Source of the DNA: Frateuria_A sp049727805
Lineage (GTDB): Bacteria; Pseudomonadota; Gammaproteobacteria; Xanthomonadales; Rhodanobacteraceae
Direction of reading: 5' to 3'
NCBI RefSeq assembly: GCF_049727805.1
Contig: NZ_JBCNYA010000002.1
Span: 135,137-199,136, forward strand
DNA length: 64,000 bases
The notes under the pieces are model-generated. The model did not search any database, was not told where the DNA came from, and saw only the letters and a program-made list of their open reading frames with translations. Made by a program: the position numbers and the translations under genes. This document shows, piece after piece, positions 32,574 through 40,595 of this stretch. Numbering within the stretch: position 1 is the first letter of the stretch; every line of letters starts with the position of its first letter.

Positions 32574-33335
32574 ATGGCCGACCATTTCACCCTCCGTCTC
32601 GTCGACAGCTTCATGCTTGCGCCCAGCGTGCGCCACCTGGTGTTCGAGCGCGTCGACGGCCAGCCGCTGGCGTTCCAGCCCGGGCAGTTCCTGCAGGTGC
32701 ATTTCCACTACGACGACGGCACGCCGACCAAGCGCAGCTATTCGGTCGCGACCGTGGGCGACGGCAGCGCGCCGAACACGCCGTATGAAGTCAGGCGCAT
32801 CGAGATCGCGGTGAGCTACGTGGAGGGCGGCGCGGCGACGAAGCTGCTCGGCAATCTGCAGCCGGGCGAGACGATCGAGGCCAGCGGCCCGTACGGGCGC
32901 TTCTGCCTGCAGCCGGGCGACACCCATCCGCGCTACCTGCTGATGGCCACCGGCACGGGCGTGACGCCTTACCGCGCCATGCTGCCGCAGATCCGCCGGC
33001 TGCTCGCCACCGGCGGACGCGAAGTGGTGCTGCTCTATGGCGCGCGCAACGAGGAAGAGCTGCTCTACGGCGAGGAGTTCGAAGCCTTCGCGAAGGAAAA
33101 CCCCGGCTTCACCTTCCACGGTTGCCTGAGCCGCCAGCCGCGCGCGGTGCCGCGCCCGCACGACCGCAGCGGCCACGTGCAGGGCATGCTGGCAGAGCTC
33201 GCCCCGCATGCCGACCGCGACATCGCCTACCTGTGCGGCAACCCCAACATGGTCGACGCCGCGTTCACCGCGCTGAAGGAATACGGCCTGCCGGTCGCAC
33301 AGATTCGCCGCGAGAAGTACATCTCCTCGCGTTGA
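32574..33335 (+). CDS. fpr: Ferredoxin/flavodoxin-NADP+ reductase (253 aa)
   Basis: FAD enzyme exchanging electrons between NADPH and ferredoxin or flavodoxin. FAD-binding KRSYSVAT is near residue 62, the phosphate-binding GPYGRF follows, then the NADPH-binding ATGTGVTPYRAM and LLYGARNEEELLY, and the end motif CGNPNMVDA. Length fits E. coli Fpr. Divergent from yadGH. No SoxR-type site was recognised. Confidence 0.93.
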   Translation: MADHFTLRLVDSFMLAPSVRHLVFERVDGQPLAFQPGQFLQVHFHYDDGTPTKRSYSVATVGDGSAPNTPYEVRRIEIAVSYVEGGAATKLLGNLQPGETIEASGPYGRFCLQPGDTHPRYLLMATGTGVTPYRAMLPQIRRLLATGGREVVLLYGARNEEELLYGEEFEAFAKENPGFTFHGCLSRQPRAVPRPHDRSGHVQGMLAELAPHADRDIAYLCGNPNMVDAAFTALKEYGLPVAQIRREKYISSR

Positions 33336-33400
33336 AAGGCCGGTTAGCTGGCACGAGGAGCCTCGGCCAGAACGCGAAACGACCGTCCAATCGCGCACTG

Positions 33401-33427
33401 CTCCCTCTCCCCGCAGGGGAGAGGGAG
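33401..33427. terminator. Perfect 12-bp hairpin between convergent genes (family A core)
   Basis: CTCCCTCTCCCC-GCA-GGGGAGAGGGAG lies between fpr and the zinc-ribbon gene. It is the core of the family A repeat and forms a very strong stem on either strand, but without a T-run. Confidence 0.55.
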
Positions 33428-33456
33428 CAAAGCGCCGTCGCCCCCTTCCGTAGCTA

Positions 33457-34152
33457 TCAGCGCGGCGCGGGCGGCATGCCGGGCGGATCGTCACCGGCGC
33501 GCTGACCGCACTCCGGACAGAACCGGCTGCCGGCCGGCAACGGGGTGCTGCAGTGGCTGCATTGCGTGGAGACGGCAAGCGCGTGGCCGCATTCGGGGCA
33601 GAATTTCGCGCCGCGCGTCTCGGCGTGGCAGGCCGGGCACACCAATTGCCTGGGCGTCTGTACGTCCACCTTGGCGGCCAGCGCAGCGCCGGCCGCCTGC
33701 GCGCGTTCCATCGCCGCGGTGCGCTGGCCCTGGCTGCGCGCCACCTGCACGCTGGCGGCAAGGTCGGGCGCGCAGTTCTGGCACAGCCCGCTGTCGGAGT
33801 TCCAGCAGCGCGCGCAGACGTAGTTGTGGCATTGCGCGCAGCGGTTGAAGTGCGCCTTGGCCGCTTCGATGGCCTGCTTGAACGCGGTGTCGCGCGCGGT
33901 GCCCCAGCCGGCACGGGCGAGCCCGTCCACCGCGTCGTCCACGTTGTAGCCGACGTTGCCGAGCAGGTTGCCCAGAAAGCCGCTGGCCTCGCGCATCCAG
34001 CCGGAAGCGCGCCCGCTCGTGTACGGCGCGAACGGTGAACGCCAGGTGTCGTTGCAGCACTCGCAATAGAACTCGAACTGGAACCCCGAGCCGGTACCGC
34101 TCTGGATGCTCAGGTCGCGGCAGTTGTCGGCGAAATGAAGATCGTCGCTCAT
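33457..34152 (-). CDS. Zinc-ribbon protein with four cysteine clusters (231 aa)
   Basis: An N-terminal CECC pair, a CAQC...CARC...CQNC cluster near residues 100-125, and two C-terminal zinc ribbons (CPAC...CPEC and CSHC...CPEC). Between them lies a Gly/Ala-rich region (SGFLGNLLGNVGYNVDDA) that may be amphipathic. There is no signal peptide or clear membrane helix. Each cluster likely binds one zinc ion. I do not recognise a named family or function; the C-terminal ribbons resemble DZANK-type modules. Confidence 0.7.
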   Translation of the reverse strand: MSDDLHFADNCRDLSIQSGTGSGFQFEFYCECCNDTWRSPFAPYTSGRASGWMREASGFLGNLLGNVGYNVDDAVDGLARAGWGTARDTAFKQAIEAAKAHFNRCAQCHNYVCARCWNSDSGLCQNCAPDLAASVQVARSQGQRTAAMERAQAAGAALAAKVDVQTPRQLVCPACHAETRGAKFCPECGHALAVSTQCSHCSTPLPAGSRFCPECGQRAGDDPPGMPPAPR

Positions 34153-34246
34153 GCGTGCTCTCTACATCGATGAAAGGGAAAGCTGGATCGCTGCGCGGGA
34201 CAGGGAGGTGGCCTGCCGCCGTGGCTGGCAGCTACGGTGGCCGGCC

Positions 34247-35251
34247 TCATTGTTCGACCAGCTCGACGCGGCGGTTCCTTGCCTTGCCGGCCTCGTCGTG
34301 GTTGCTCGCCACCGGTGCGTAGGAGGCCAGTCCCTTGGCGGCCAGCCGCGCCGGAACGATGCCGTAGTGCGTGACCAGCGCCTTGACCACCGCCTCGGCG
34401 CGCTGCTGCGAGAGCGCCAGGTTGTGCGCGAGGCTGCCGCTGTCGTCGGTGTGGCCGACCACGTAGGCCTTGAGCGCGGGCTGGGCCTCGAGCAGCGCGG
34501 CCATCTGCGCCAGCGTCGCATCGGACGCCTTGTCGAGCACCGCGCTGTCGCTGGCGAAGCGGATGCCGTAGAGCGCGATGTGGCCTGCCTGCGCGAGTCC
34601 GCGGGCCATCGCCCTGGCGTCGACTGTGACCTGGCCGGTATCCATCGGTTTGGCTTCCACCACCTGCAGCAGCACGCCTATCGGTTCCTGCTCGCGTGCG
34701 CTCTCGTGCTGGCTCACGAGCACCGACACGTCGAGCGCGCCCGTTGGCCGGTCCAGGTGGGCGGTCAGCGCGCGGGTGTCGCCGTCGATGGCGTACAGGC
34801 TCTGCACCATGGCGTTGCGCGCGCCACGCCCGAGCTTGTCCAGCAACGGCGAAATGAGCCGGTCGGAAAATTCGGCGCCATCGCCGCACGTCGATCCCGC
34901 GCAGGCGAAGCGCGTGGCGAAGCCCGCCGTGTCCAGCGCCTGCGCGAAGTTGCGGTAGACCTCCAGCGTGGACTTGCCCGGCGGGACCACGTAGGCGATG
35001 CGTGTGACGCGCCCCGCGAGCGTCTCGCTCTTGCCGAGGCCGTGCCTGGCACTGTCGTAGGGGCCCAGCGGCAGCGAGGCCTGGTCGTAGGCCACCTGCT
35101 GGTAGCCGACGATGGCCGAACCGGCGAAGCGCGAGACCACCGGATGGTCGTGACTGCCGGGCAGGTCGGCGGGGGGCCGATCCGTGCCGCTGGCATGCGC
35201 GGCCACGCCGGCCAGCAACAGCATCCCTGCGAGCATGTTCGAACGACGCAT
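34247..35251 (-). CDS. DUF4892-OmpA envelope protein (334 aa)
   Basis: Signal peptide (LAGMLLLAGVAAHAS), a DUF4892-like domain (about residues 25-210) and a C-terminal OmpA peptidoglycan-binding domain (about 225-334) with IRFASDSAVLDKAS, GHTDDSGSLAHNLALSQQRA and RVELVEQ. ATG 35251 follows GGGAGAAGG. It should anchor in the periplasm by binding peptidoglycan. Adjacent to the Tad locus but divergent from it, so a pilus role is not shown. Confidence 0.87.
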   Translation of the reverse strand: MRRSNMLAGMLLLAGVAAHASGTDRPPADLPGSHDHPVVSRFAGSAIVGYQQVAYDQASLPLGPYDSARHGLGKSETLAGRVTRIAYVVPPGKSTLEVYRNFAQALDTAGFATRFACAGSTCGDGAEFSDRLISPLLDKLGRGARNAMVQSLYAIDGDTRALTAHLDRPTGALDVSVLVSQHESAREQEPIGVLLQVVEAKPMDTGQVTVDARAMARGLAQAGHIALYGIRFASDSAVLDKASDATLAQMAALLEAQPALKAYVVGHTDDSGSLAHNLALSQQRAEAVVKALVTHYGIVPARLAAKGLASYAPVASNHDEAGKARNRRVELVEQ

Positions 35252-35595
35252 GTCCTTCTCCCTGCCAAAGCGTCGGAACGATAACGCATGCGTTGCGCCG
35301 ATTCGCGCGATCGTGCGCGCTGTCCTCGGAGACGATTCAGTCAGCGCTTGCGCCTGCGGCCACAAGACATGAACTGCGTCGCAGTTTCTTCCGATGGGCG
35401 CGTCGATGCACGGAATGTTCACATCGGCCACGGGTAAGTTCCGGCGTGCTGGACGGGCAGACGGAACTGCGTTTCTCCAGCGCGTGTGCGTGGTCAAGGA
35501 AGCAGGGACTGACCAGGGGACGCACTGCCAATGACAGGCTGGACCGCCGCCTCCGGGCGTGGCCGTCCAAGGTATCCATAGAGAGGGTGGAACCC
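35252..35595. other. Control region between the OmpA-like gene and the Tad locus
   Basis: No gene is seen in these 344 bases. It must hold the promoters of both divergent units. I found no clear -35/-10 pair, no sigma-54 GG-N10-GC site and no riboswitch. AGAGGGTGG at about 35582-35590 is the probable ribosome site of the first pilin gene. Confidence 0.5.
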
Positions 35596-35880
35596 ATGAA
35601 GCAGTCGCGCGCACGCAATTCCTTCCGTCGCCTTCGCCAGCTCGGCCAAGGCATGACCGAGTACATCATCATCACCGCGCTGATCGCGATCGCCGCGATC
35701 GCCGCCGTCACCTACTTCGGCGGCACCGCCCGCGCGCAGATCGGTGGCATGGCCCAGGAGCTGGCGGGCAAGTCCGGCAAGCAGGACATCCAGCGCGCCG
35801 GCAACCAGGCCAACCAGGCCCATTCCGAAGCCACCACCGACAAGACGCTCAACAGCTACGACAACAAGACCGCGCAGTAA
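35596..35880 (+). CDS. flp: Flp-type major prepilin, long form (94 aa)
   Basis: Class IVb prepilin. The leader is basic, with predicted cleavage after Gly17 (RRLRQLG), leaving QGMTEY with Glu at +5 and Tyr at +6, followed by the hydrophobic helix IIITALIAIAAIAAVTYFG. The C-terminal half is Gln/Asn/Thr-rich and hydrophilic, making it longer than typical Flp pilins of 50-70 residues. It is the first gene of the locus and separated from the next by 127 bases holding a GCCGCC-GGGCGG hairpin, so it may be expressed at higher level than the rest. Confidence 0.85.
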   Translation: MKQSRARNSFRRLRQLGQGMTEYIIITALIAIAAIAAVTYFGGTARAQIGGMAQELAGKSGKQDIQRAGNQANQAHSEATTDKTLNSYDNKTAQ

Positions 35881-36007
35881 GCGGCTTGCGCATGTCGCGC
35901 GGATCGCCGGCGCAGGCCGGCTTCCGCACGGGCCATCCCCGACGAGGTCACCGTTCCTGTGCCGCCTGCGGGCGGTGCAACGGGGAGCGCATAGACAGGG
36001 ATTTCGC

Positions 36008-37609
36008 ATGAGCGATCGGTACGGCGCAGGTTCGCGAAGCGCAGCTGCCGCCCGTGTGGGCGGACGCTGGCGCGCGCGTGGACAGGCGCTGGTGCTGGCC
36101 ACGATCGCGTTGCTGGTGCTCTGCGTCGGCGTGATCGTGCTGTTCGATACCGGCATCGCCGTCAACAAGAAAACCCAGCTGGTCAACACCGCGGACGCCG
36201 CCGCCTACAGCGTGGCGGTGCAACAGGCGCGCGCCTTCAACACGATCGCCTACCTCAACCGCGCGCAGGTCGCCAACGAGATCAGCATGGCCCAGGCGGT
36301 CAGCATGTACTCGTGGATGGGCTACATCCAGAGCGGCACCGACCACATGGCCAAGGCGCTGGAAGTCATCGGCGTGGTGACCTCGGAAATCGGCATCGGC
36401 GAGATCCTGCTCGAGGCCGGCCAGATCATGGACAGGATGAAGTCGGCCATCAAGCAGGTCCGGGCCGGCCTCAAGCCCGTGCTCGAAGGCGTCGTGGATA
36501 CCTTGAGCGCGGCCAACAAGCTGTACGTCGGCGCCGAGGGCATCGTGGCCCGCGACGCCTACGTCGACAGCGAGGTGGTCGCCGACAGGGTGGTCAAGGC
36601 CAACGCCGCCGATGCGTCCGGCCGTCCCGGCTACGGCAACGAGCAGATGCGCGTCAGCGACGTAAGCAGGCTGGCGCTGGTGGCTCAGGCGCATGCCGCT
36701 GCGCGCTACGTGCGCGAATACCACTCCATGAAACTCAACCCGCAGGGCCGGCGCGAGAGCGGCTTTCGCCGCGCCGACGCCGACCGCTACGTCAACGTGG
36801 TGATGGAGGCGCGCGATCCGTTCACCCGCGGCCACCACGACTCCTACTTCGGCATCTTCGACGAATCCGAAGGCACCGACATGGTCGACTACAGCCGATG
36901 GGTCGGCGTGGACACGTTCAACTTCGACCTGCCCGGCTGGCTTTCCTGGATACCCGGCGCACCCGACAACGTCCCGCTGGCCTGGGCGGCCGCGGCCGCC
37001 GTGCGGCGCAACACCCGCGCCCGCGCCAGCATCTATCTCTGGGGCATCAACAACGGTCGCGGCTGGACCTCGCCCTACGACCTGGACCACCACCGCCACG
37101 ACAAGGCCTATCAGGGCGCACTCGGCAACGGCATGGCGGGCGAACTCGTCGCCAACGACCCGGCCGATGCCGAAGGCGGCGGCAAGGCTTCCGATGCGCT
37201 GCTCAAGGGGTACACCGGCTTGCAGAACTACTATGACGTGGTCGACAACAAACACGCCAACCTGCCGTATCGGCCCGATGGCGATTACGGCGTGGACGAC
37301 AAGGCCTACGGCCCGATCTTCACGGTGCAGGTGGAGCAGCCGGTCGCCAGCGTTCATACCAGTAAGCAGTTGGGCATCGGCGCGGGCCGCATGCGCCAGG
37401 TCGACAGCGCGGACAACGGCGCGATCAGCGCGCTGGCCAGCGCGCAGGTCTACTTCAGCCGGCCGCGCGACCGCTGGCCGTTCGCCCGCCAGATCGACGA
37501 CCGCCGTGAACTGGGCAACCTGTTCAGTCCGTACTGGCAGGCGCGGCTGGTCGATACGCCCGAATCCATCCGGCTCGGCTTCAAGGCCGGCAGCGTGGTG
37601 ATTCCGTGA
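36008..37609 (+). CDS. TadG-like pilus-assembly protein (533 aa)
   Basis: N-terminal Tad_N-type segment: ARGQALVLATIALLVLC with predicted cleavage after Gly25, one hydrophobic helix, then NKKTQLVNTADAAAYSVAVQQARAFN, a signature of TadE/TadG-like proteins. Position +5 is Leu rather than Glu. The rest, about 470 residues, is predicted to lie outside the inner membrane and has no von Willebrand A motif, unlike TadG of other species. ATG 36008 is chosen because an upstream extension has no family character. The stop overlaps the next start by 4 bases. Confidence 0.72.
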   Translation: MSDRYGAGSRSAAAARVGGRWRARGQALVLATIALLVLCVGVIVLFDTGIAVNKKTQLVNTADAAAYSVAVQQARAFNTIAYLNRAQVANEISMAQAVSMYSWMGYIQSGTDHMAKALEVIGVVTSEIGIGEILLEAGQIMDRMKSAIKQVRAGLKPVLEGVVDTLSAANKLYVGAEGIVARDAYVDSEVVADRVVKANAADASGRPGYGNEQMRVSDVSRLALVAQAHAAARYVREYHSMKLNPQGRRESGFRRADADRYVNVVMEARDPFTRGHHDSYFGIFDESEGTDMVDYSRWVGVDTFNFDLPGWLSWIPGAPDNVPLAWAAAAAVRRNTRARASIYLWGINNGRGWTSPYDLDHHRHDKAYQGALGNGMAGELVANDPADAEGGGKASDALLKGYTGLQNYYDVVDNKHANLPYRPDGDYGVDDKAYGPIFTVQVEQPVASVHTSKQLGIGAGRMRQVDSADNGAISALASAQVYFSRPRDRWPFARQIDDRRELGNLFSPYWQARLVDTPESIRLGFKAGSVVIP

Positions 37610-38457
37610 GGGCGCGCGCATGGCCGACCGCCGCCGCGGTGCTTGCGCTGGCCGGATGCCTGCTCGCCGGCTGTTCATCCGGCCAGGCGTCGGCGCCCGC
37701 GGAAGGCGACGATGGCGCGGACCGCAGCGACATGCCGCCCATCCACGTCGTGCAGGAGCACTGGCAGGTGCTGAAGGGCCAACCGGCGCGGGAAAGCGCC
37801 TACCGCCAGGCCCTGGCCAGCTGCCAGGCGCACAACCCCGGCGCCACCGTCCCCTTGCCCGGAGACATCGCCGGCAAGCTGGGTCACAAGCGCGTGGAGT
37901 ACTGGGCGCAGGGGAGCCGGCAGGCGACCCGCGAGGAGAACTGGGACTGGGAGTTCGACCACGGCCGGGGTTGCCGCTTCAAGCCGGTGCGCGAAGCGCA
38001 GCTGGCGCTCGATGACGGCCACACGCTGCTGCTGATCGACCTGGACAAGCACACCGCCGAACGCGAGCCATCCGAGCCGCCGGCACCCGGCGCGCCGATC
38101 GACGACGAGGCGATCGCCGATGCCGCGCGGGACGGGTTGCGCTACCTCGGCAAGCAATCGGCGGCGGGCCAGCCCTGCCGCGCCTGGGAGGCTGGCCCGC
38201 AGCGGCCGGACGCCGGCTACCGCACCTGCTACTGGGCCGGCGGGGAGCGCTGGGGCATCGGCGGCATCGGTGTGGAGGACGACGACAGCAGCGACCCGTT
38301 CGTGCTGTGGTCGCGCCCGGCCGACGGCCGCAGCGGCTGGGTCTACCAGGTCAAGTCCATGACGGTCGGCGAACCGATCGACCAGGACGTCTTTTCCCCG
38401 CCTTCGGGCATCCGCATCGCCGATTCGGATCCGGATGCCACTTCCCCGAACGGATGA
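37606..38457 (+). CDS. Unrecognised lipoprotein of the Tad locus (283 aa)
   Basis: GTG start overlapping the preceding stop (GTGA). The signal peptide ends in a lipobox LLAGC at about residue 23, so it is lipidated. The mature part is acidic and has four cysteines in two pairs (ASCQ, RGCRF, QPCRAWE, RTCYW), suggesting disulfides. No family recognised. Its position in the Tad operon suggests an outer-membrane or secretin-associated role. Confidence 0.65.
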   Translation: MRARAWPTAAAVLALAGCLLAGCSSGQASAPAEGDDGADRSDMPPIHVVQEHWQVLKGQPARESAYRQALASCQAHNPGATVPLPGDIAGKLGHKRVEYWAQGSRQATREENWDWEFDHGRGCRFKPVREAQLALDDGHTLLLIDLDKHTAEREPSEPPAPGAPIDDEAIADAARDGLRYLGKQSAAGQPCRAWEAGPQRPDAGYRTCYWAGGERWGIGGIGVEDDDSSDPFVLWSRPADGRSGWVYQVKSMTVGEPIDQDVFSPPSGIRIADSDPDATSPNG

Positions 38458-38461
38458 CACC

Positions 38462-38866
38462 ATGAGCCAGGCCAAGCCGACCCTTTCCCTTCTTGTCTTC
38501 GCGGGCGCGCTGCTGGGCGCGTCGGGCGTGCAGGCGACCAAGCATCCGGCGGTGACCGCGATCGCCACGCTGCACGACGTCCAGGTCGACGGCAGCCACG
38601 GCTACGGCGGCGCCGACAGCTACGACCAGGGCGGGCCGTCGGGCGAGTACGAGGCGATCGGGATCCGCGACGCCAAGGTCGGCGACTACCAGCTCGAGCA
38701 GCTGAGCGCGCTCACCGACCTGCCGGTGAAGCGCGGCGCGACGAAGTACCTGGGCCACCCCTACTCGCACGTCAGCGCGCGCTGCAAGGCGGTGCGCATC
38801 TACCGCATGCACGGCAAGCTGTACGGCCAGGGCGAGCACTGCACCATCAGCGAAGCGTCGCGTTGA
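38462..38866 (+). CDS. Unrecognised exported protein of the Tad locus (134 aa)
   Basis: Signal peptide (LSLLVFAGALLGASGVQAT). The mature protein has a Gly/Tyr/Asp-rich stretch (SHGYGGADSYDQGGPSGEY) and two cysteines. ATG 38462 begins MSQAKPTLS 4 bases after the previous stop; the in-frame codons upstream overlap the previous gene. The next gene begins 1 base after its stop. No family recognised. Confidence 0.6.
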   Translation: MSQAKPTLSLLVFAGALLGASGVQATKHPAVTAIATLHDVQVDGSHGYGGADSYDQGGPSGEYEAIGIRDAKVGDYQLEQLSALTDLPVKRGATKYLGHPYSHVSARCKAVRIYRMHGKLYGQGEHCTISEASR

Positions 38867-38867
38867 G

Positions 38868-39743
38868 ATGAACGCCGCAGCGCGCCGGACCATGCTTGCC
38901 CGCCCGCGCCGCCAGGCCGGCCAGGCCCTGGTGGAGATGGCCGTCGCGCTGATCGTGCTGGTGCCGCTGGCCGCCGGCATCACGCTGCTGGGCCAGTACG
39001 CGCACATCAAGGCGCAGAGCCAGGCCGCCGCGCGGCAGGCGGCCTGGAAGGCCACCGTGCAGCCGGGCTACGCGATGCCTGCGCGCGGCACCACCGAGAC
39101 CTCGCTGCGGGTGCGCCAGTTCGGCATCGCGGCGGCCAGGCTCCGGTCCGCCGAGCGCCCGCCCACGACGCTCGACGATCCGATGCTGACCGACTTCGCC
39201 GGCCAGGCGCTGCTGCTGCCCGGGGACGTGAGCCTGGCCGTCTACCGCAACGAGGCCTCGCCCGGCCTGATGGAAAAACTCACCGGCGCCATGGACGGGA
39301 TCACCGGTTCGCTGGCGCCTGGCTCCTTCCCGCCCAACGACAAGGGGCTGGTGACCGCCGAGGTCCATGCGCGCACGCAGCCGATTCGCCACCGCGACGG
39401 GTCGGCGGTGCAGATGCTCGATCCGCTCGACCATGTGCGGCTCGACATGTCGGGGCGCAGCGTGCTGCTGGCGGATGCCTGGAACGCCTCCGGCGCCGGC
39501 GAGAACCGCGACGGCGACCCGATCAAGATCGCCTACGACCGCCGCAGCGTGCGCCAGCAGATCCGTCTGCTGGCACCGGCCGGTCTGGTCGGAAGCACGG
39601 CGTCGCGCGAATTCGCCAAGGTCAGCGGATGGCTGTCCGAGTTGCCGGTGCCGTTCTTCGACGGACGCGGCGAACTGCAGCTGGGGAAGGCCGCGCCGGA
39701 CGTCGTGCCGGCCGACAAACTGGTGCGGTATGAAGCGCACTGA
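38868..39743 (+). CDS. TadE-like pseudopilin (291 aa)
   Basis: Leader of 18 residues ending AG, then QALVEMAVALIVLVPLAAG with Glu at +5, the pseudopilin signature. A large C-terminal domain without cysteines follows. It is longer than usual TadE (about 180-200 residues). The stop overlaps the following gene by 14 bases. It should be a substrate of the prepilin peptidase and a minor pilus component. Confidence 0.75.
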   Translation: MNAAARRTMLARPRRQAGQALVEMAVALIVLVPLAAGITLLGQYAHIKAQSQAAARQAAWKATVQPGYAMPARGTTETSLRVRQFGIAAARLRSAERPPTTLDDPMLTDFAGQALLLPGDVSLAVYRNEASPGLMEKLTGAMDGITGSLAPGSFPPNDKGLVTAEVHARTQPIRHRDGSAVQMLDPLDHVRLDMSGRSVLLADAWNASGAGENRDGDPIKIAYDRRSVRQQIRLLAPAGLVGSTASREFAKVSGWLSELPVPFFDGRGELQLGKAAPDVVPADKLVRYEAH

Positions 39744-40404
39744 CGCGCGCATCGCGCTGGGCTGCATCCTGTCGGCGATGGTCGCCACGGCCGCCGCCGG
39801 CGACTGGCCGCAGGTGCCGCTGCCGCAGGGTTCGTCGGTCAGCGCGGTGGCGGGCCACATGGTCTACAACGGCCTGGACATGCGGCCGCAGACCTTCCGC
39901 TCGGCCGCCTCGCCGCAGGACCTGCTCGCCTTCTACGAACGGACCTGGGGGCCGCGGCGGGTGGTCAACCAGCTCGCGGACGGCTCGCGCATCGTCGGCC
40001 ACCGCGAGGGCGACTACTACATCACGGTGCAGTTCCGTGCCGCCGGCACCGGCAGCACGGGAAGCATCGGCGTGATGGACCTGTCTTCCGCACCCGACGC
40101 GCCGCCGGAGCTGGGCAAGGGCCTGCCTCGGCCGCAGGGCACGCACGTGTTCAACGACATCGCCTACCCGGACGATCCGGTGCCGGCGCGCACGGTGGCG
40201 ATGCGCAACGCCCTGTCGGTGCGCCAGAACGCGCAGTGGTTCGAGGAGCGGCTGCAGGGCGAAGGCTGGAAGCCGGCCGCCGCCAATCGTTGCCGCGACG
40301 ACGGCTGCGTGCAGCGCTACGAGCGCGGCGACAGCAAGCTGACCCTGGTGCTGAGCGGCGAGGGCGGCCAGTCGCAGATCGTGCTCAACGAGCTGCAGCC
40401 ATGA
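39730..40404 (+). CDS. Unrecognised exported protein of the Tad locus (224 aa)
   Basis: Signal peptide (LGCILSAMVATAAAG, cleavage near residue 23). The mature protein contains LAFYERTWGP and two cysteines close together (NRCRDDGCVQRY). It starts inside the 3' end of the TadE-like gene and its stop overlaps the next start (ATGA), so it is firmly in the operon. No family recognised. Confidence 0.62.
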   Translation: MKRTDARIALGCILSAMVATAAAGDWPQVPLPQGSSVSAVAGHMVYNGLDMRPQTFRSAASPQDLLAFYERTWGPRRVVNQLADGSRIVGHREGDYYITVQFRAAGTGSTGSIGVMDLSSAPDAPPELGKGLPRPQGTHVFNDIAYPDDPVPARTVAMRNALSVRQNAQWFEERLQGEGWKPAAANRCRDDGCVQRYERGDSKLTLVLSGEGGQSQIVLNELQP

Positions 40405-40595
40405 CCGGCCGCTCCGCATGCCCCCATCATGCGCGCCATCGCCAGCGCGGCGGCGCCGCGGTCGAGTACGTCGTCGTGGTCGGCGCGCTGCTGGCCATGC
40501 TTGCCTTCGGCGGGCCGGCGATCAGCCAATTGCTGAAGGCGCTGCACGACGCCTGGACCAGTTTCCTCCACGCCCTGTCGATCTCATGGATATGA
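40401..40595 (+). CDS. flp: Second Flp-type prepilin, short form (64 aa)
   Basis: Prepilin with leader cleaved after Gly17 (HRQRG), leaving GAAVEY with Glu at +5 and Tyr at +6, then VVVVGALLAMLAFGG. The remaining tail is only about 30 residues, ending DAWTSFLHALSISWI. Both ends overlap neighbours by 4 bases (ATGA). Its size fits an ordinary Flp pilin, but its mid-operon site suggests a minor subunit. Confidence 0.78.
   Translation: MTGRSACPHHARHRQRGGAAVEYVVVVGALLAMLAFGGPAISQLLKALHDAWTSFLHALSISWI

Noticed and set aside
35252..35595. Sigma-54 promoter for the Tad locus, by analogy with the chaperone-usher operon
   Set aside because: No TGGCAC-N5-TTGC or even a convincing GG-N10-GC match was found on the plus strand.
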